Source: Chlorella sorokiniana (taxonomy: Eukaryota; Chlorophyta; Trebouxiophyceae; Chlorellales; Chlorellaceae). Taken from it: a stretch of 64,000 nt of DNA. The notes under the pieces are model-generated. The model was not told the origin of the DNA and ran no database searches. It saw only the letters and a program-made list of their open reading frames with translations. Where the stretch lies: assembly GCA_025917655.1 (NCBI GenBank), contig CP084619.1, positions 1,116,001 through 1,180,000 of the forward strand. Direction: 5' to 3'. How positions within the stretch are numbered: the stretch's first letter is position 1; each line of letters begins with the position of its first letter. Of this stretch, positions 21,849 through 32,778 are shown in pieces. The position numbers were made by a program, and so were the translations under genes.

Positions 21849-22521
21849 GCACTTCATTCTACAGAGTCACATGTAACACCAAATCCTGCCAGACCTGAGT
21901 TCTTGTGCAAACCAAGCACGGGAAGCAGGGGGTGGATGCTGTGCACCGGCTGGCGGCTGCCCGTGCACCGTGTCTCGCTCTCAGCGGTCCAGGGCCAGGG
22001 CGGTTTTGTGCGTTCCCCCTGTCTCTCGTGTTGGACTGTGGCTGACGGGGGAGGGGAGCGCGTGGTGCGTAGTGCTGGGGTGTACCCGCAGGGCGGCGGC
22101 AGACCATGTTGGGCAGTGACGGCCGGTGGGGGCATCTTCGCTTGGCCATTGGTTCCCTTGTGCCCTATGCTTGTGGCAGCGCCCGCCCGACAGCTCAGAC
22201 GCATACACTTCGTGCCGGCGCAGCGCAAGGATGCCCACACAGTTGCCGCCCAGGATTTACACGGCTTGATACTTCTCAACGATCCACCACAGGTGCTTTT
22301 GGGACCAACGTAGCCGCCGAGCAGCTGGCGGCTATTTTGTGGGTTCTGAGTTTAGTGGCATAGAAGGAAGGAGGTGCCTCGCCAGCCAGTCTTTTTGATG
22401 ATGCACCGCTCGTCCAGTCGTCAACAGTGCATGCGAGCCGATTCGCGCACATGCCGGCGTTGAGGTGTATGCCCTGTTGTTGCTCTCCAAGCAGGAGCCT
22501 GCTTGTCCCGAGGACGGCACG
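21849..22521. other. Intergenic between S13 and ubiquitin protease genes
   Basis: About 670 bp. A TGTAA lies at 21872-21876, 24 bp after the S13 stop. The rest shows no convincing coding region and should include the promoter of the ubiquitin protease. Confidence 0.35.
21872..21876 (+). terminator. Putative TGTAA poly(A) signal
   Basis: TGTAA 24 bp downstream of the S13 stop codon fits a green-algal poly(A) signal, although the 3' UTR would be short. Confidence 0.4.
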
Positions 22522-25500
22522 ATGTCGCGGGCAGGCGGCAAACAGGCGGATCGACGCGCCTCCACCGTGCGGAAGGAGCTGTTCCGGGCAGAAGACCTGA
22601 CACTGGAGTGGCGGGAGATGCGGAAGGCGGTGAGTGGGGTCAAGGCCCCCCGCAACTTGCATAAGACGTTGCGTTGTCGGCCATCCTTGCGGAGGCAGAT
22701 GTGCAGTCAATGGGCAAAGCAGCAGCCCTTCAGCGCTGGTGTGCTGGTGCCATCATGGGCCGCTTCGCGGACGTACCTTGCACACAGGCCAGCGCCTGCG
22801 CTTTGTTTGTTGGCTGCAGGGCGCGGGCCTGCAGAACCTGGGCAACACCTGCTTCATGAACAGCGTCCTGCAGTCGCTGGTGCACACGCCGCCGCTGGCG
22901 GAGCTGCTGCTGTCCAGCGCGGCTCGCCTGCACAACGGCGCCTCAACGGCTTCCACCCCATCGCCATGGCCCAGGAGCTGGTGTCCCGCTCCCTGGGCCA
23001 GGCCACCCGCTCCCCGCTGGCCCCCGTGAAGTTTGCCAAGGCTCTGCGCCGCATCAGCCGCAGGTGCGGTTCTAGACGCTGCTCGCTGCAGCTTGGTCGC
23101 GGGGGATGGCTGCCGTTCGCGCTGCCGCTGCCACTGCTGCCGCCCGCTGCGTCGCCTGCACGGCTGGCGGCTGACGAAAAACATCAACTGGTGAGCTGCG
23201 ATGCCCTGGTACCCAGCGGCAGCAGCACATGACTCCAACCAATAGTCATAGTTACTCGAGACGCCCCTCGCTGCATCACCCCCGCTGCATCGGCTGCCGT
23301 TGCCCGCCCGCCGCCTCCGGCTGTGCCCCCCCCCTGCTGTGCTTCCAGCTGGCAGCCCCTGCTGCCCTCTCCGAGGCTTGCCCCTCCTCCTTCCAAGTTC
23401 ACCCTTTGACGCGCACCGCCCCTGGCGCCCCTTCGCCCTGTGCAGCTTCCGCCTGGGCCGCCAGGAGGACGCTCACGAGTTCCTCATTGCCCTGCTGGAC
23501 GCGATGCACGAGGCGAGCATCGCAGGCATGTCGCCCAAGCCCCCGCCCGAGCTGGCCCAGACCTCCTTCATCTACCGCATCTTTGGGGGCCGCATGCGCA
23601 GCCAGGTGGGCGGCGCGGCCCTGCCGCTGCGCTTGCTCCGCGCTGAACGACGACGGCATGTGTGGCCGCTGCGGGCGGGCTCAGCCCGGCATCACCAGCA
23701 GGCGCTGTGCGCACTCCCCGCTCGTGACCTCCAACCACCCTACTTTCCCCCTTGCCGTCGGCAGGTCAAGTGTTGCGAGTGCGGTTACGAGAGCAACACC
23801 TACGACCCGTGCATCGACCTGAGCCTGGAAATCACGCGTGCGCAGTCGGTCAAACGCGCCCTGGAGCGGTTCACTCAGGGTGAGAGCTGTGCACTGTGGT
23901 TGTGTGTGTGTGTGTGTGTGTGTGTGTGGTTTTGGGGGGTGTTGGCTGCTCATTGCGCCCGCAGCTGCAGCTTGGTTTCCTGCTGGGGCTGCCTCCCAGG
24001 GGTGCCAGCTTCAGCAGCGGATGAGCAAGAGGGGGCCTGCTGGCAGCCATGGCGTGGCTGGACGGCAGGCCCGCCAGCAGTGCTGCGGACTGCAAGGCGC
24101 AGCCCGTGTCCGCCGCGTCTCTCTGAGCCCCCAGCCCCTCCTTCCCCCCGCCCTGCCCCCCAGGCGAGGCCCTGGACGGCGCCAACAAGTACAAGTGCCC
24201 ACGCCAGGGCAAGGCGGTACGGGCGGTGAAGCGCATGAGCGTGGAGGATGCCCCCAACGTGCTCATGATCCAGCTCAAGCGCTTTGAGTTCTCCTTCTCG
24301 GGCCACAAAATCAGCAAGAAGGTGCTGGCGTGGCGACGGCCTGCGCATACCCCCGCTCCGGGGCATTGCGAGCTGGGGTGGGGGCTGCATGACAGCGGAT
24401 GTGCCGGCCGCCGGCCACCTGTTGCCTCCGCGCCAGGCAGACTGCTGGCCCGCCATGATCCTTGCCACCAGCTGGTGTCCCCTCGCCTCACTCCTTTGCC
24501 TCACCCCTCCCTGCGCGCCCCCCCCCCCCCCCACCCACACACCCAGGTCGACTTTGATCTGGAGCTGGACCTGGGGCCGTACATGAGCGAGGCGCCGCGC
24601 ACGCCCGCCCTGTACGACCTGTATGCCGTGCTGGTGCACAGCGGGCACAGCGTGCACAGCGGCCACTACTACGCCTACGTGCGCGCCCCCAACGGCATCT
24701 GGCACATCTGCGACGACACGCACGTGGCCCAGGTGGCGGAGCGCCAGGTCATGGCGCAGAAGGCCTACATCCTGTTCTACCTCAGGAGGCAGCAGCCCGC
24801 GGCCAGGCCGGCCCCCAGGCAGAGCACGCCCAGCAGCAGGGCCGCGCCGTCGCAGCCGCAGGCCGCGCCCGCGGTGGTGCCGCCGGCCGCCCAGCGCACG
24901 CAGGACGTGCAGCAGGCGCCCGTGCAGCAGGCGGCACAGCAGCAGCAGCAGCAGCAGCAGCAAAAGCAGGCGAAGGCGAGACAGCAGCAGCAGAAGCAGG
25001 CGCAGGCGCAGGCCCCGCTGGCTGCCGCGGCCGGCAGCAAGCGCAAGCAGCGCCGGGCTGAGAACGGCGAGCAGCAAGCAGAACCGCAGGCGGTTGCGGC
25101 GGGCAACGGCAACGAGGAGCAGCAGCAGCAGCAGCAGCAGCAGCCGGTAGCGCGGCCAAGCAAGAAGGCACGGCTGCGAGGGCACCCATCGCCCTTGCCC
25201 TCGCCCTTGCCAAGGTCAGCCGCCGCCTGAGCTGCGCATGGGCAGGCGAGGTGGCCCGGCACGGTGCCCCTCCCCGTGCCGCTCGACTGCCGCCTTGCAT
25301 ACACCTGCCTGGCTTGTTCTGCGTGTCGGTGGCGGCGGCGGGTGGGCGCCTGAGGGGTGACGAAACGCACTGGGCACTGACTGCCTGTGACTGAAGTGCA
25401 CTTGCGGGGCCTCAGAAACCCCCTGGCCGACCTCTGCGCACCACCCGCCCCCGCCTCTGGTTGAACATTGCACCGGCCCGTCATCATCCCCCTGCTCATC

Positions 25501-26690
25501 CTCGTCATCCCCTTTCTTTCATTCGCTCCTGTGTCTTTCACGCGCAGCCGTTCTTTCTTCGCTCTAAAGGCCACTCCGCCGCTCCCCCACGCAGGCTGCG
25601 GCCCTATGTGGGGCCCCTTCCCCTGTTTGGCCTGGCCTTCACGCGCGCGGCGCCCGCCTGGCAGAGGTGCTGTCCATCGCGCACCAGCCCATGCACCGCA
25701 GGCTGCGCCGCAGGGCGCTGCACAGGGAGGGCGGCGGCGGCGGGGCGGTGGCAGGCAACGGCGGTGAGGGGCCCAGCGAGGACTTGGGGCCTGCTGCCAG
25801 CAACGGCGGCTCGCCTGTCGTCTCTGCCCCCGACTGGCCGCCCGTCCAGCAGGCGCAGCAGGCGCAGGACGAGCGGCAGCAGCAGCAGCAGCGTAGCGGC
25901 GAGGTCGCTTCGGCGGCAAGCAAGCCGCGGCGGCGGCAGCAGCCAGGGCCGGCCGAGCAGCAGGAGGCTGAGCGCCAGGCTGCCGCGGCCACGCCCCCAG
26001 CCGCCCCCAACAGCGCCGACGTGCGCGCCTTCCTGAAGGGCGCCAGCGGCGGCGGCAGGCTGCGGCTGGAGGCCTGGCAGGAGGCCTCGCCGGGGAGAAG
26101 CAGCTGCAGGAGGAGTTGATGCGCCAGGTGACCGGCGGCAGAGGCATGTCAGCGCAGCGCGCCCTACTGCGCAGCCCAAGCGTGGGGCGCCCTCGCATGG
26201 AGATGCTTGCGATGCGGTCATGCCGGCTGGACGGTCCGCCCATCCCTTGCTGGCTGACCTGGCTCCCCTCTGCTGGCTCCCCCTGGTCCACCTCCTCCCC
26301 CTGCAGGAGGCCCCCAAGCGGCGGCGCCTGGATGAGTACGACCGAGAGTACGACCGAGGACGCACCAAGAAGGTGCGCAGCAAGAGGGCGGCAGATGGCG
26401 GCGACGGCGACAGCGACGGCCCCACCGCCCCCGGCTCAGAGGCCTTTAACGCGGCCTGGCGCCAGAAGCAGCGGGAGGGCGTGCAGACTGAGCTGCGCGG
26501 CAACCGGCGGCGGCGCTCGGCCGAGTTCCAGCAGCGGGGCGGCGGCGGGCGCGGGCGGGGACGGGGGCCGGGCGCGGCGGCGGCCGTCACGGCGGGCGAC
26601 GACACTCGTTTGGCCGGGCGGTGGGCGCGGCAGGCGGTAATGCCGCCCCCTTTCTATCTTTTCTATCCTGCGCTTCCTTGTGCAACATAG
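22522..26690 (+). CDS. Ubiquitin carboxyl-terminal hydrolase, USP36/UBP-like
   Basis: This is a cysteine protease that removes ubiquitin from proteins. The catalytic Cys box is at about 22835 ([18 protein letters not shown]). [19 protein letters not shown] follows, then the zinc-finger half [35 protein letters not shown] and the catalytic His box [20 protein letters not shown] (about 24655). A Gln-rich tail (24900-25145) could end at TGA 25230. However, a GTCAGC donor at 25216 and downstream exons (25592-26128, then from 26304) supply [16 protein letters not shown] and FNAAWRQKQ. These resemble the basic C-terminus of human USP36 (EFDRGKEKKIKK), so I extend the gene to 26690. USP36 is nucleolar, which suggests a nucleolar role. 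Missing-base slips occur near 22935, 25655 and 26095. ATG 22522 is the likely start. Confidence 0.8.
23901..23928 (+). repeat. (TG)n microsatellite in intron
   Basis: About 14 TG units lie just inside the donor end of a ubiquitin-protease intron (23881 to about 24162), whose acceptor end is C-rich. Confidence 0.9.
24938..25145 (+). repeat. CAG-rich tract coding poly-glutamine
   Basis: Two CAG/CAA runs (about 24938-24972 and 25119-25144) with Gln-rich sequence between them encode the disordered tail of the ubiquitin protease. Confidence 0.8.
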
Positions 26691-26990
26691 CTGGTAAACA
26701 AGTTCCAGTTCAGCAGCGGGCACGTTGAGCAAGTAGCAGCGCGGCAGGCCCAGCTGGCTTTTGTTCTGGCAGCCTGTGGCTTTCCTGCTCATCACCCAGC
26801 AGCTAAGGCTTCTCGGATTTGCAACATGCACCAGAAAGCTGAAATTTTACAGCGCTGCCCGACAAAAAAATTTACAGCGCTGCCCGACAAAAACATCCGC
26901 ACGCCAGTGCAGCAGTGTCGGCGGAGTGGGGCCGCCCGTCCCCACGGCAGCTGCGGCCGCGCCACCGCATGCAGCAAGCGCGTCGCCGCC
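26691..26990. other. Convergent 3' flanks with duplicated poly(A) motif
   Basis: 300 bp between convergent stops of the ubiquitin protease (plus) and the epimerase (minus). A 25-bp tandem duplication at 26846-26893 carries TTACA in each copy, which reads TGTAA on the minus strand. No gene is seen. Confidence 0.5.
26846..26893 (-). repeat. Two-copy tandem repeat carrying TGTAA
   Basis: TTTACAGCGCTGCCCGACAA plus an A run occurs twice head to tail (26846-26870 and 26871-26893). On the minus strand each copy contains TGTAA about 115 and 140 bp after the epimerase stop, so both may work as poly(A) signals. Confidence 0.75.
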
Positions 26991-28421
26991 CTAGCTCTCC
27001 CCCAGGGTGTCGTATTCCAGGGTGGTTGAGCCCTCCCAGACGGCCCCCGGCTCCAGCTGCACAGCGCCGCCCGCGCCTGCGCCACCTCCAGGCACACAAA
27101 GCGGCGCCAGTGCGCCGCCCCCAGGTCGCCCATGCCCCCGCCTTGGCCTCGCCGGGCTCCACACCACCGCGTCGCCAAACCCGGCCTTGTGCACCATGAC
27201 CACGCTGCGCTGCGCTGCATCAGCCACCTTGAGCGGGCTGGGAGCGGACACGTAGGTGCGGTCCAGCTGCGGCGGCGGGAAGGGCGCGCACGTACAGCAA
27301 GGTCAATGGATGTGATGGGTGGTCGTTGTGCCGGGCAAAAGCCATCCGGGTCTTTCCAACAGCGAGTCTTCTGCGCAGGCCATGGCAGTGCAGAGCAGCA
27401 GACCAGAATGTGGCGGGCGCAGGGCTCCTTGCCGCGTTGGGCACCGCACCTCGCCATCGAAAGTCACGGCATCGGCGGCGTCGGTGGCGGTGCCCCCCCG
27501 CGTTGTCCCAGTACTGCAGCCCCTTCAGCCCCACCACGCTCACGTTGCCCACATCTGGTGCAAGCACAGCAGGAACGTCGGGCAGGGGCAGGGGGCTGCA
27601 GAATCCCAGCAGCACGCCAACTGCACCGCTGGAAAGCGGCGCTGGGCAGGGCTGCCATTTGCGCACTCTGACCGGCCCAGGGGGCGCCCAGGCTGCCGAC
27701 CCCGCCTCACCCGACACCTTGAGGTAGGTATGCAATGCGGTGGTGAACTCAAACGGCGTGTCTCCTGTGTTACGCACCCCCAGCACCTGCTTCAGCACGC
27801 CGCTGGCCAGCAGCGACACCTGCGGGGGTGCAGCACAGCTGGGGGGCCGCTGACGGTGTGCCCTTGCTGCTGTTGCACTATTGAGGGGCACACGCTGGCC
27901 CTGCCGCGCTGCATCAGCAGCCAGCCGATCGTTCCCGCCCTCCCCACGTGCCTGCAAGGTCAGCTCAAAGTTGTGGGGCCACTGCGACAGCGTCTCAGCG
28001 CTGGAGGCCAGGGCCAGAGTGCAGCTGTCGTCTGCCAGCTCGCCCACCCGCCACTCCATGTTACGTGCAAAGCCATGCTGGGCCTGCAAGGGGACGGCAT
28101 GCAGCAGCGGTGACCACAACTTGCCCTACGTGCGCAGCATCGCCTCCATGCGCCCGGCAGGAATGGCGGAAGGACAGCAGGGCAGGGCCCCACCTTGAGA
28201 GGCCCCAGCATGGCGAACTGCGGCCAGCAAACGGGCACGCCGCCACGGATGGCCTTGGGCGGCGCAAACACGGCGTTGGGCGACACAAAGATGCGTTCTT
28301 CGCCACCCACGGCCCAGCTGGTTAGCGTGGCACCATGCTGGTAGAGCTCGGCTGTCGCGCTGCCGTCGGCAGCGCGCAGCTGCACGGTGGGCAGGCCGCC
28401 GTTGCCTGTGGCCACCGGCAT
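26991..28421 (-). CDS. Glucose-6-phosphate 1-epimerase-like (aldose epimerase family)
   Basis: This family interconverts alpha and beta anomers of hexose 6-phosphates. ATG 28421 opens MPVATGNGGLPTVQLRAADG, with no clear presequence. Then come LYQHGATLTSW, GGVPVCWPQFAMLGPLK, AQHGFARNMEWRVGEL (conserved HGFAR), TTALHTYLKVS (conserved HTYL), VVGLKGLQYWDN, VMVHKAGFGDAVVW and FVCLEVAQARA. The end is WEGSTTLEYDTLGES, with TAG at 26991. These are the usual landmarks of YeaD/At3g61610-type epimerases, including the expected catalytic His and Glu regions. Three single-base slips fall between 27170 and 27055, where VVW, PGEAKAG, MGDLGAAHW and VQLEPG lie in successive frames. Introns are short and standard. 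It diverges from ERO1. Confidence 0.8.
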
Positions 28422-28931
28422 GTCGTTCCGCGCTTTGACTTATGAGGTGCGACAATCACGTGGGTTCTGCAACCTGCCTGCTATGAGACGAGCTGCCTGC
28501 TTGTGTCGGGCTGGAAGAGGAAGGCAGGTTCGATGCGATGCCAAGCACGATGCAGTTGAGACACAATTGCCCGATTGTCGATTAGGCGAGACCGTGCACT
28601 TCTGTACTTCACCGCCTGGTCATCCCCTCCGTCACAGGCTTTGCGGTACGCCGGGCCGCTGGCAATGTACTTCAACAAGAAACAAGGGACACCGTCCCAT
28701 TGGCTGACCATCCAGAGTTTCGATCACGAGTCTGGGAGTGCGACTTCCCCAGATCCGTGTTTGCCTGTCTTGAGCAGGGCCCATCGCAAACCAGCTTAAT
28801 CGGCGAAGCCTACCGCGCTTAGGACAGCCAGAGAGCATTTTGGAGACAGTTGGTTACCCCAACACATCGACAGCTGCTGCCCAGGTCTCTCGACCTGCCC
28901 GCCGACACCCGCGAGCGTCATTTTGCGAAGT
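28422..28931. promoter_or_regulatory. Divergent promoter region, epimerase / ERO1
   Basis: 510 bp between start codons at 28421 (minus) and 28932 (plus). A G-box core CACGTG lies at 28457-28462, 36 bp upstream of the epimerase ATG, and a reversed CCAAT (ATTGG) lies near 28698. I found no full ER-stress element (CCAAT-N9-CCACG). Confidence 0.35.
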
Positions 28932-31900
28932 ATGCTTCGACTCAGAACGGTCAGCATTGGCGTGGTCCTCTTGGCGCTAGCCATAGCTGTGGCTCAAAAC
29001 AAGGGCTTCGTGCAGCGAGAACACTTGCAGCAGGTGCTGCAGCAGCCAGCTGTGGCGACTGCTGTGGCCCGACTGCGAAGCCTTCCGCTAGTCGGCCCGC
29101 TTCTGCCCGACCCAGCAAGCTGCGCCTGCACGGTGAGCTGACCGGACTGGGATGTTCAGGAGCAGTCAAAGTTTGCAGTGAGTTTATGAGAACTCGACTC
29201 ATTATGACCTTTATCGCTGTTCCGCATCCCTCTCATGCAGGCTGACGCCGATGCAGCGGGAGAGCAGGCTGCCTGCAACCTGTCGGGCAACGTCACAGAC
29301 TGCTGTGAGCGCCAGCTGCGCTTCAGCCTTCTCTGCTGCGATAATGCTGTTTGATCAATGGAAAGTTGAGTTCAGCCTCCTTTTTCCAGTCTGGACTGGC
29401 ATTCCGCTCAGCCAGGTCGGCGCTGGCTGCGTGCTGACTAATGCCCGCAGCCGTTCCCCTCTCTGCCCACCCCAGGCTGCACCTATGCGGCGGTGGAACG
29501 TGTGAATCTCAACGAGGTGAAGCCGCTGGTGGGTGATCTTGTGAAGACGCCCTTCTTCCGGTACTTCAAGGTGCGACAGGAGCGCACGCCACAGGGGTGG
29601 GGGCGGGTTGGGGGCAGGGGGAGGGGCTCGTCGTGGTTGTGGGGTTGTGGGGCTGAGAAGAATGCATCGATCATGGTGGTTCTTTGCTTGACAGCACACC
29701 ATATCACTTGTTACGCAGCATGCGTGGGCTCTGGGCATTTGCGCTGCTCTTCGCCCCCCGTTGCACACACGCAACCACCACCCCGCCGCTCACAGGTAGA
29801 CCTGTACTGCGAGTGCCCTCTGTGGCCCGACGACGGCATGTGCTCCCTGCGCGACTGCTCTGTCTGCGAGTGCGAGGAGCACGAGATCCCGGAGCCCTGG
29901 CGCAAGGCTGAGGCGGTGGAGGCCTGCGACAGTGAGCCTCGGCGCTGAAGGCGGCTTGCTGCTGCACCACCTGCACCGTGGAGGAACTTTTGCCAGCCTG
30001 AAGCGCAGCAGTCACCCCTGGTTGGTTAGGGGATAGCATCCGCAGGGTCAAGCTGGGTTGCTCAGATCTTATTTCCCGCGCCTTTGTCCCAACCTGTGTC
30101 GCCGCAGGCGTGCAGCTTGAGTCGAATGTGGACCGCACACTAGCGCCCCACGTCAAGGCCAGCCTGCTGAGCGTGCGGGATTGGCGCGGGTACCGCAACC
30201 CGTGGATGCCCGAGGGGGTGCGTGCCGTGCTTCCGCTCCGCCTGACCGTAATGCTGCCCGTGGTGCCCAGTGGTGCCGCTCACTGGCTGCCTGTCGTAGC
30301 AGCTTGATGCATTGCCAAGGAACAGCCAAGGAACAGCCTGGGCCACCTTCATCTGGTCCCATGCGCCCCAGCCTGCTGCCATCCTGGTGCCTTCTGCTCC
30401 ATCTTCAACTCCCAGCACAGTCCGTGAACCCCCGGCGCGCCTGCCCCTCTCTTGCAGACGACAAGGTTGAGTACAGCTACATCAATCTGCTGCGCAACTC
30501 GGAGCGGTACACAGGGTATAAGGGGGAGCACGCGGCGCGCGTCTGGGGCGCCATCTACTCACAGGACATGTTCCGCGGAGTCAACGAAGATGGCGCGCCG
30601 CCCGAGCAGCGGGTCTTCTACAGGCAGGGCTGGGCGCAAGGGAGCCCAGGGGTGGTGGGGCAGCGTGTTGCTGATCAGGAGATGAGGTGTCAAGTGGTGT
30701 GCACAAGCATGGGTGCAGACACAGACATCTTCTGCTACGCGTGTGCAGCAGAGCAGATTGAGATTGACTATTCAGCCTTTGCCTGCCTAGCGCCCTCGGT
30801 TCCAGTGTGGTCTGATGCACGCTGGCACCACCCCTACCTTTGCCCCGCCCCTGTGCAGGCTGATCAGCGGCATGCACTCCTCCATCACCGCCCACGTGGC
30901 CAATGACTACCTCATTGACGAGGCCACCCTGACCTGGGGCCCCAACCTGGAGATGTTCAAGTGGCGGCTGGGCAACCCGCAGGTCAAGGACAGGTGGGCC
31001 CCGTGCCTTGTTTGTGTGCGTTGGGCGGTGCATGCTGAGCAGTTCTGCCCCGCAATGTGTGGTGGCGTGGCTGCACTGCGTGCCCAGCTTGGCTGGTTGT
31101 CATGGCAGCTGCAAGAGCCCGGGCTTTTGTCCAATGCGGCTAAGCCGCTTTCTGGGCTGCACCCCTGCTGCCTTGCTCCCCGTCACCAGGGTGGAGAACC
31201 TGTACTTTTCGTACCTTTTCATGCTACGTGCGGTCATGAAGGCGGCCCCCATCCTAGCCGCCGCCCACTACGACACCGGCAACCCATCAGAGGATGCGCT
31301 TACGCGGGATCTCATGCGCAGGTGGGCATGCACAGCGCAACGGGCAGGCCTGCTGGGGTGCGCAGGCTACGCAGCAAGCCTTTCAACCGCCGGTTGCAGG
31401 CCGACTGGGTGGAAAGGAGGCATGACCTGCCAGCGCATTCCGCACAATCAGCGCCCTTTCTGTGCCACAGGTTGGTGGATAGCGAGGCGCTGCGGAAGGC
31501 CTGCCCCATTCCGTTTGACGAGGGGCGGTTGTGGAAAGGGGAGGATAGCGAGACCCTCAAGCAGCAGTTGCAGGTGGGTGGGGGCGTGTTGCGATACGGC
31601 CCGCTGCTTGCCACAGCTGCTTGCCACAGTCCGGCTGACGAGAAGCAACGTATCGAAGTGCGATTGTTTGGTGCTGCTGGCTGCGGTCTCAGTTGGCAGC
31701 GTTTTGCAGGGGCGTACATCACAGGTTGGCATCATACACAGCATATCAGTTCAGGAGTGCTAGCTCGCCCGAAAAATGGTGTTGGTGCTGACCCCTGCTT
31801 GCCCCTTGCCCTGCTTCTCACAGACCACCTTTCACAACATCACTCGCATCATGGACTGTGTGGGATGTGAGAAGTGCAAGATGTGGGCCAAGCTGCAGCT

Positions 31901-32384
31901 GTTGGGCATCGCGACCTCCCTCAAAATCCTGTTTTCTGCCGAGGATTGCGGCGGCGGACCGGGAGACGCCGGTGAGCGGTTATGCTGGTTGCGCAGCAGA
32001 CCAACTCATATGCTGCTGCTTGTAGCTCACTCCAGGCTTGTCTTCTTGCTGCCCTACCACCGGTGGTCGTCCCTGATGTGCTCACGACCATCATTCCTCG
32101 TCTACGAACCCCGTTGCCCAGGACTGGTGCTTGAGCGCAACGAGGTGATCGCCTTGTTCAACACGCTGGAACGGCTGGCAGCAGCCGTAGAGGTCGTGCG
32201 CGACCTTAGCCTGCAGCTGAGGTGAGCGAGTGTGGTGGGTGCTGCCTGCTTGTCTCTGCGATGGGCTTTCCTGGGCACCTGGTGAACAGATTTGTGCCGC
32301 CGCTGATATGCTTTCCGTGCGCGTTTTGCCCATCGCAGCAACGGGGAAAGCACCCAAGCGGCCTTGGCGCGATTCAAGATGTGA
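28932..32384 (+). CDS. ERO1: Endoplasmic reticulum oxidoreductin 1 (ERO1)
   Basis: ERO1 is an ER-lumenal flavoenzyme that oxidises protein disulfide isomerase and passes electrons to oxygen. A signal peptide ([20 protein letters not shown]) starts at ATG 28932. Then come [20 protein letters not shown], the shuttle pair in [93 protein letters not shown] and the active-site motif [17 protein letters not shown] (CxxCxxC). The C-terminal [16 protein letters not shown] matches the family. After LQLR the GTGAGCG at 32222 can be a donor: splicing to CAG at 32338 gives [15 protein letters not shown] and stop at 32384. Without splicing, translation stops at 32225. The intron 30624-30858 is GC-AG. Confidence 0.88.
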
Positions 32385-32778
32385 CCGGGGGCAGCCCGCT
32401 GCCAGAGAATCTGCGGACCTGATACAGGGCATGCTTGGGGTGTTGCATGGTTTGACGATTGCACCCCTAACGAAGGCCCCAGCCATCAAGATTCAGCAGA
32501 CCATGCAAAGTGTGTCATAACCCACAAGAGAAGCATGACCAATCTCACGCAATAAGCAGGGCAGTTGCGAAGCAGCCCCATATCCGGGGTGGGCGGATCC
32601 AGTGCGCACACACACCAGAGCCAGCCTTTGCACAGCCAAAATGCAAGGCTCAGCACGACCCAAATGTGTGATCACTTGGCGACCAGCCAGCGCTCTCAGC
32701 GCCGGTGCCGCCTGCACCGCTGCCCTCCTCCCCCCCGCCGCTGTTGGTCTGCACTTGGGTGGGATCCAGCGTTGCAGG
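32385..32778. other. Convergent 3' flanks, no gene seen
   Basis: About 390 bp between convergent stops of ERO1 and the large unknown gene. It is lower in GC and I see no coding region. Confidence 0.4.

Noticed and set aside
28422-28931. ER-stress response element upstream of ERO1
   Set aside because: A reversed CCAAT and a G-box are present, but not in the spacing or order of a known ER-stress element.
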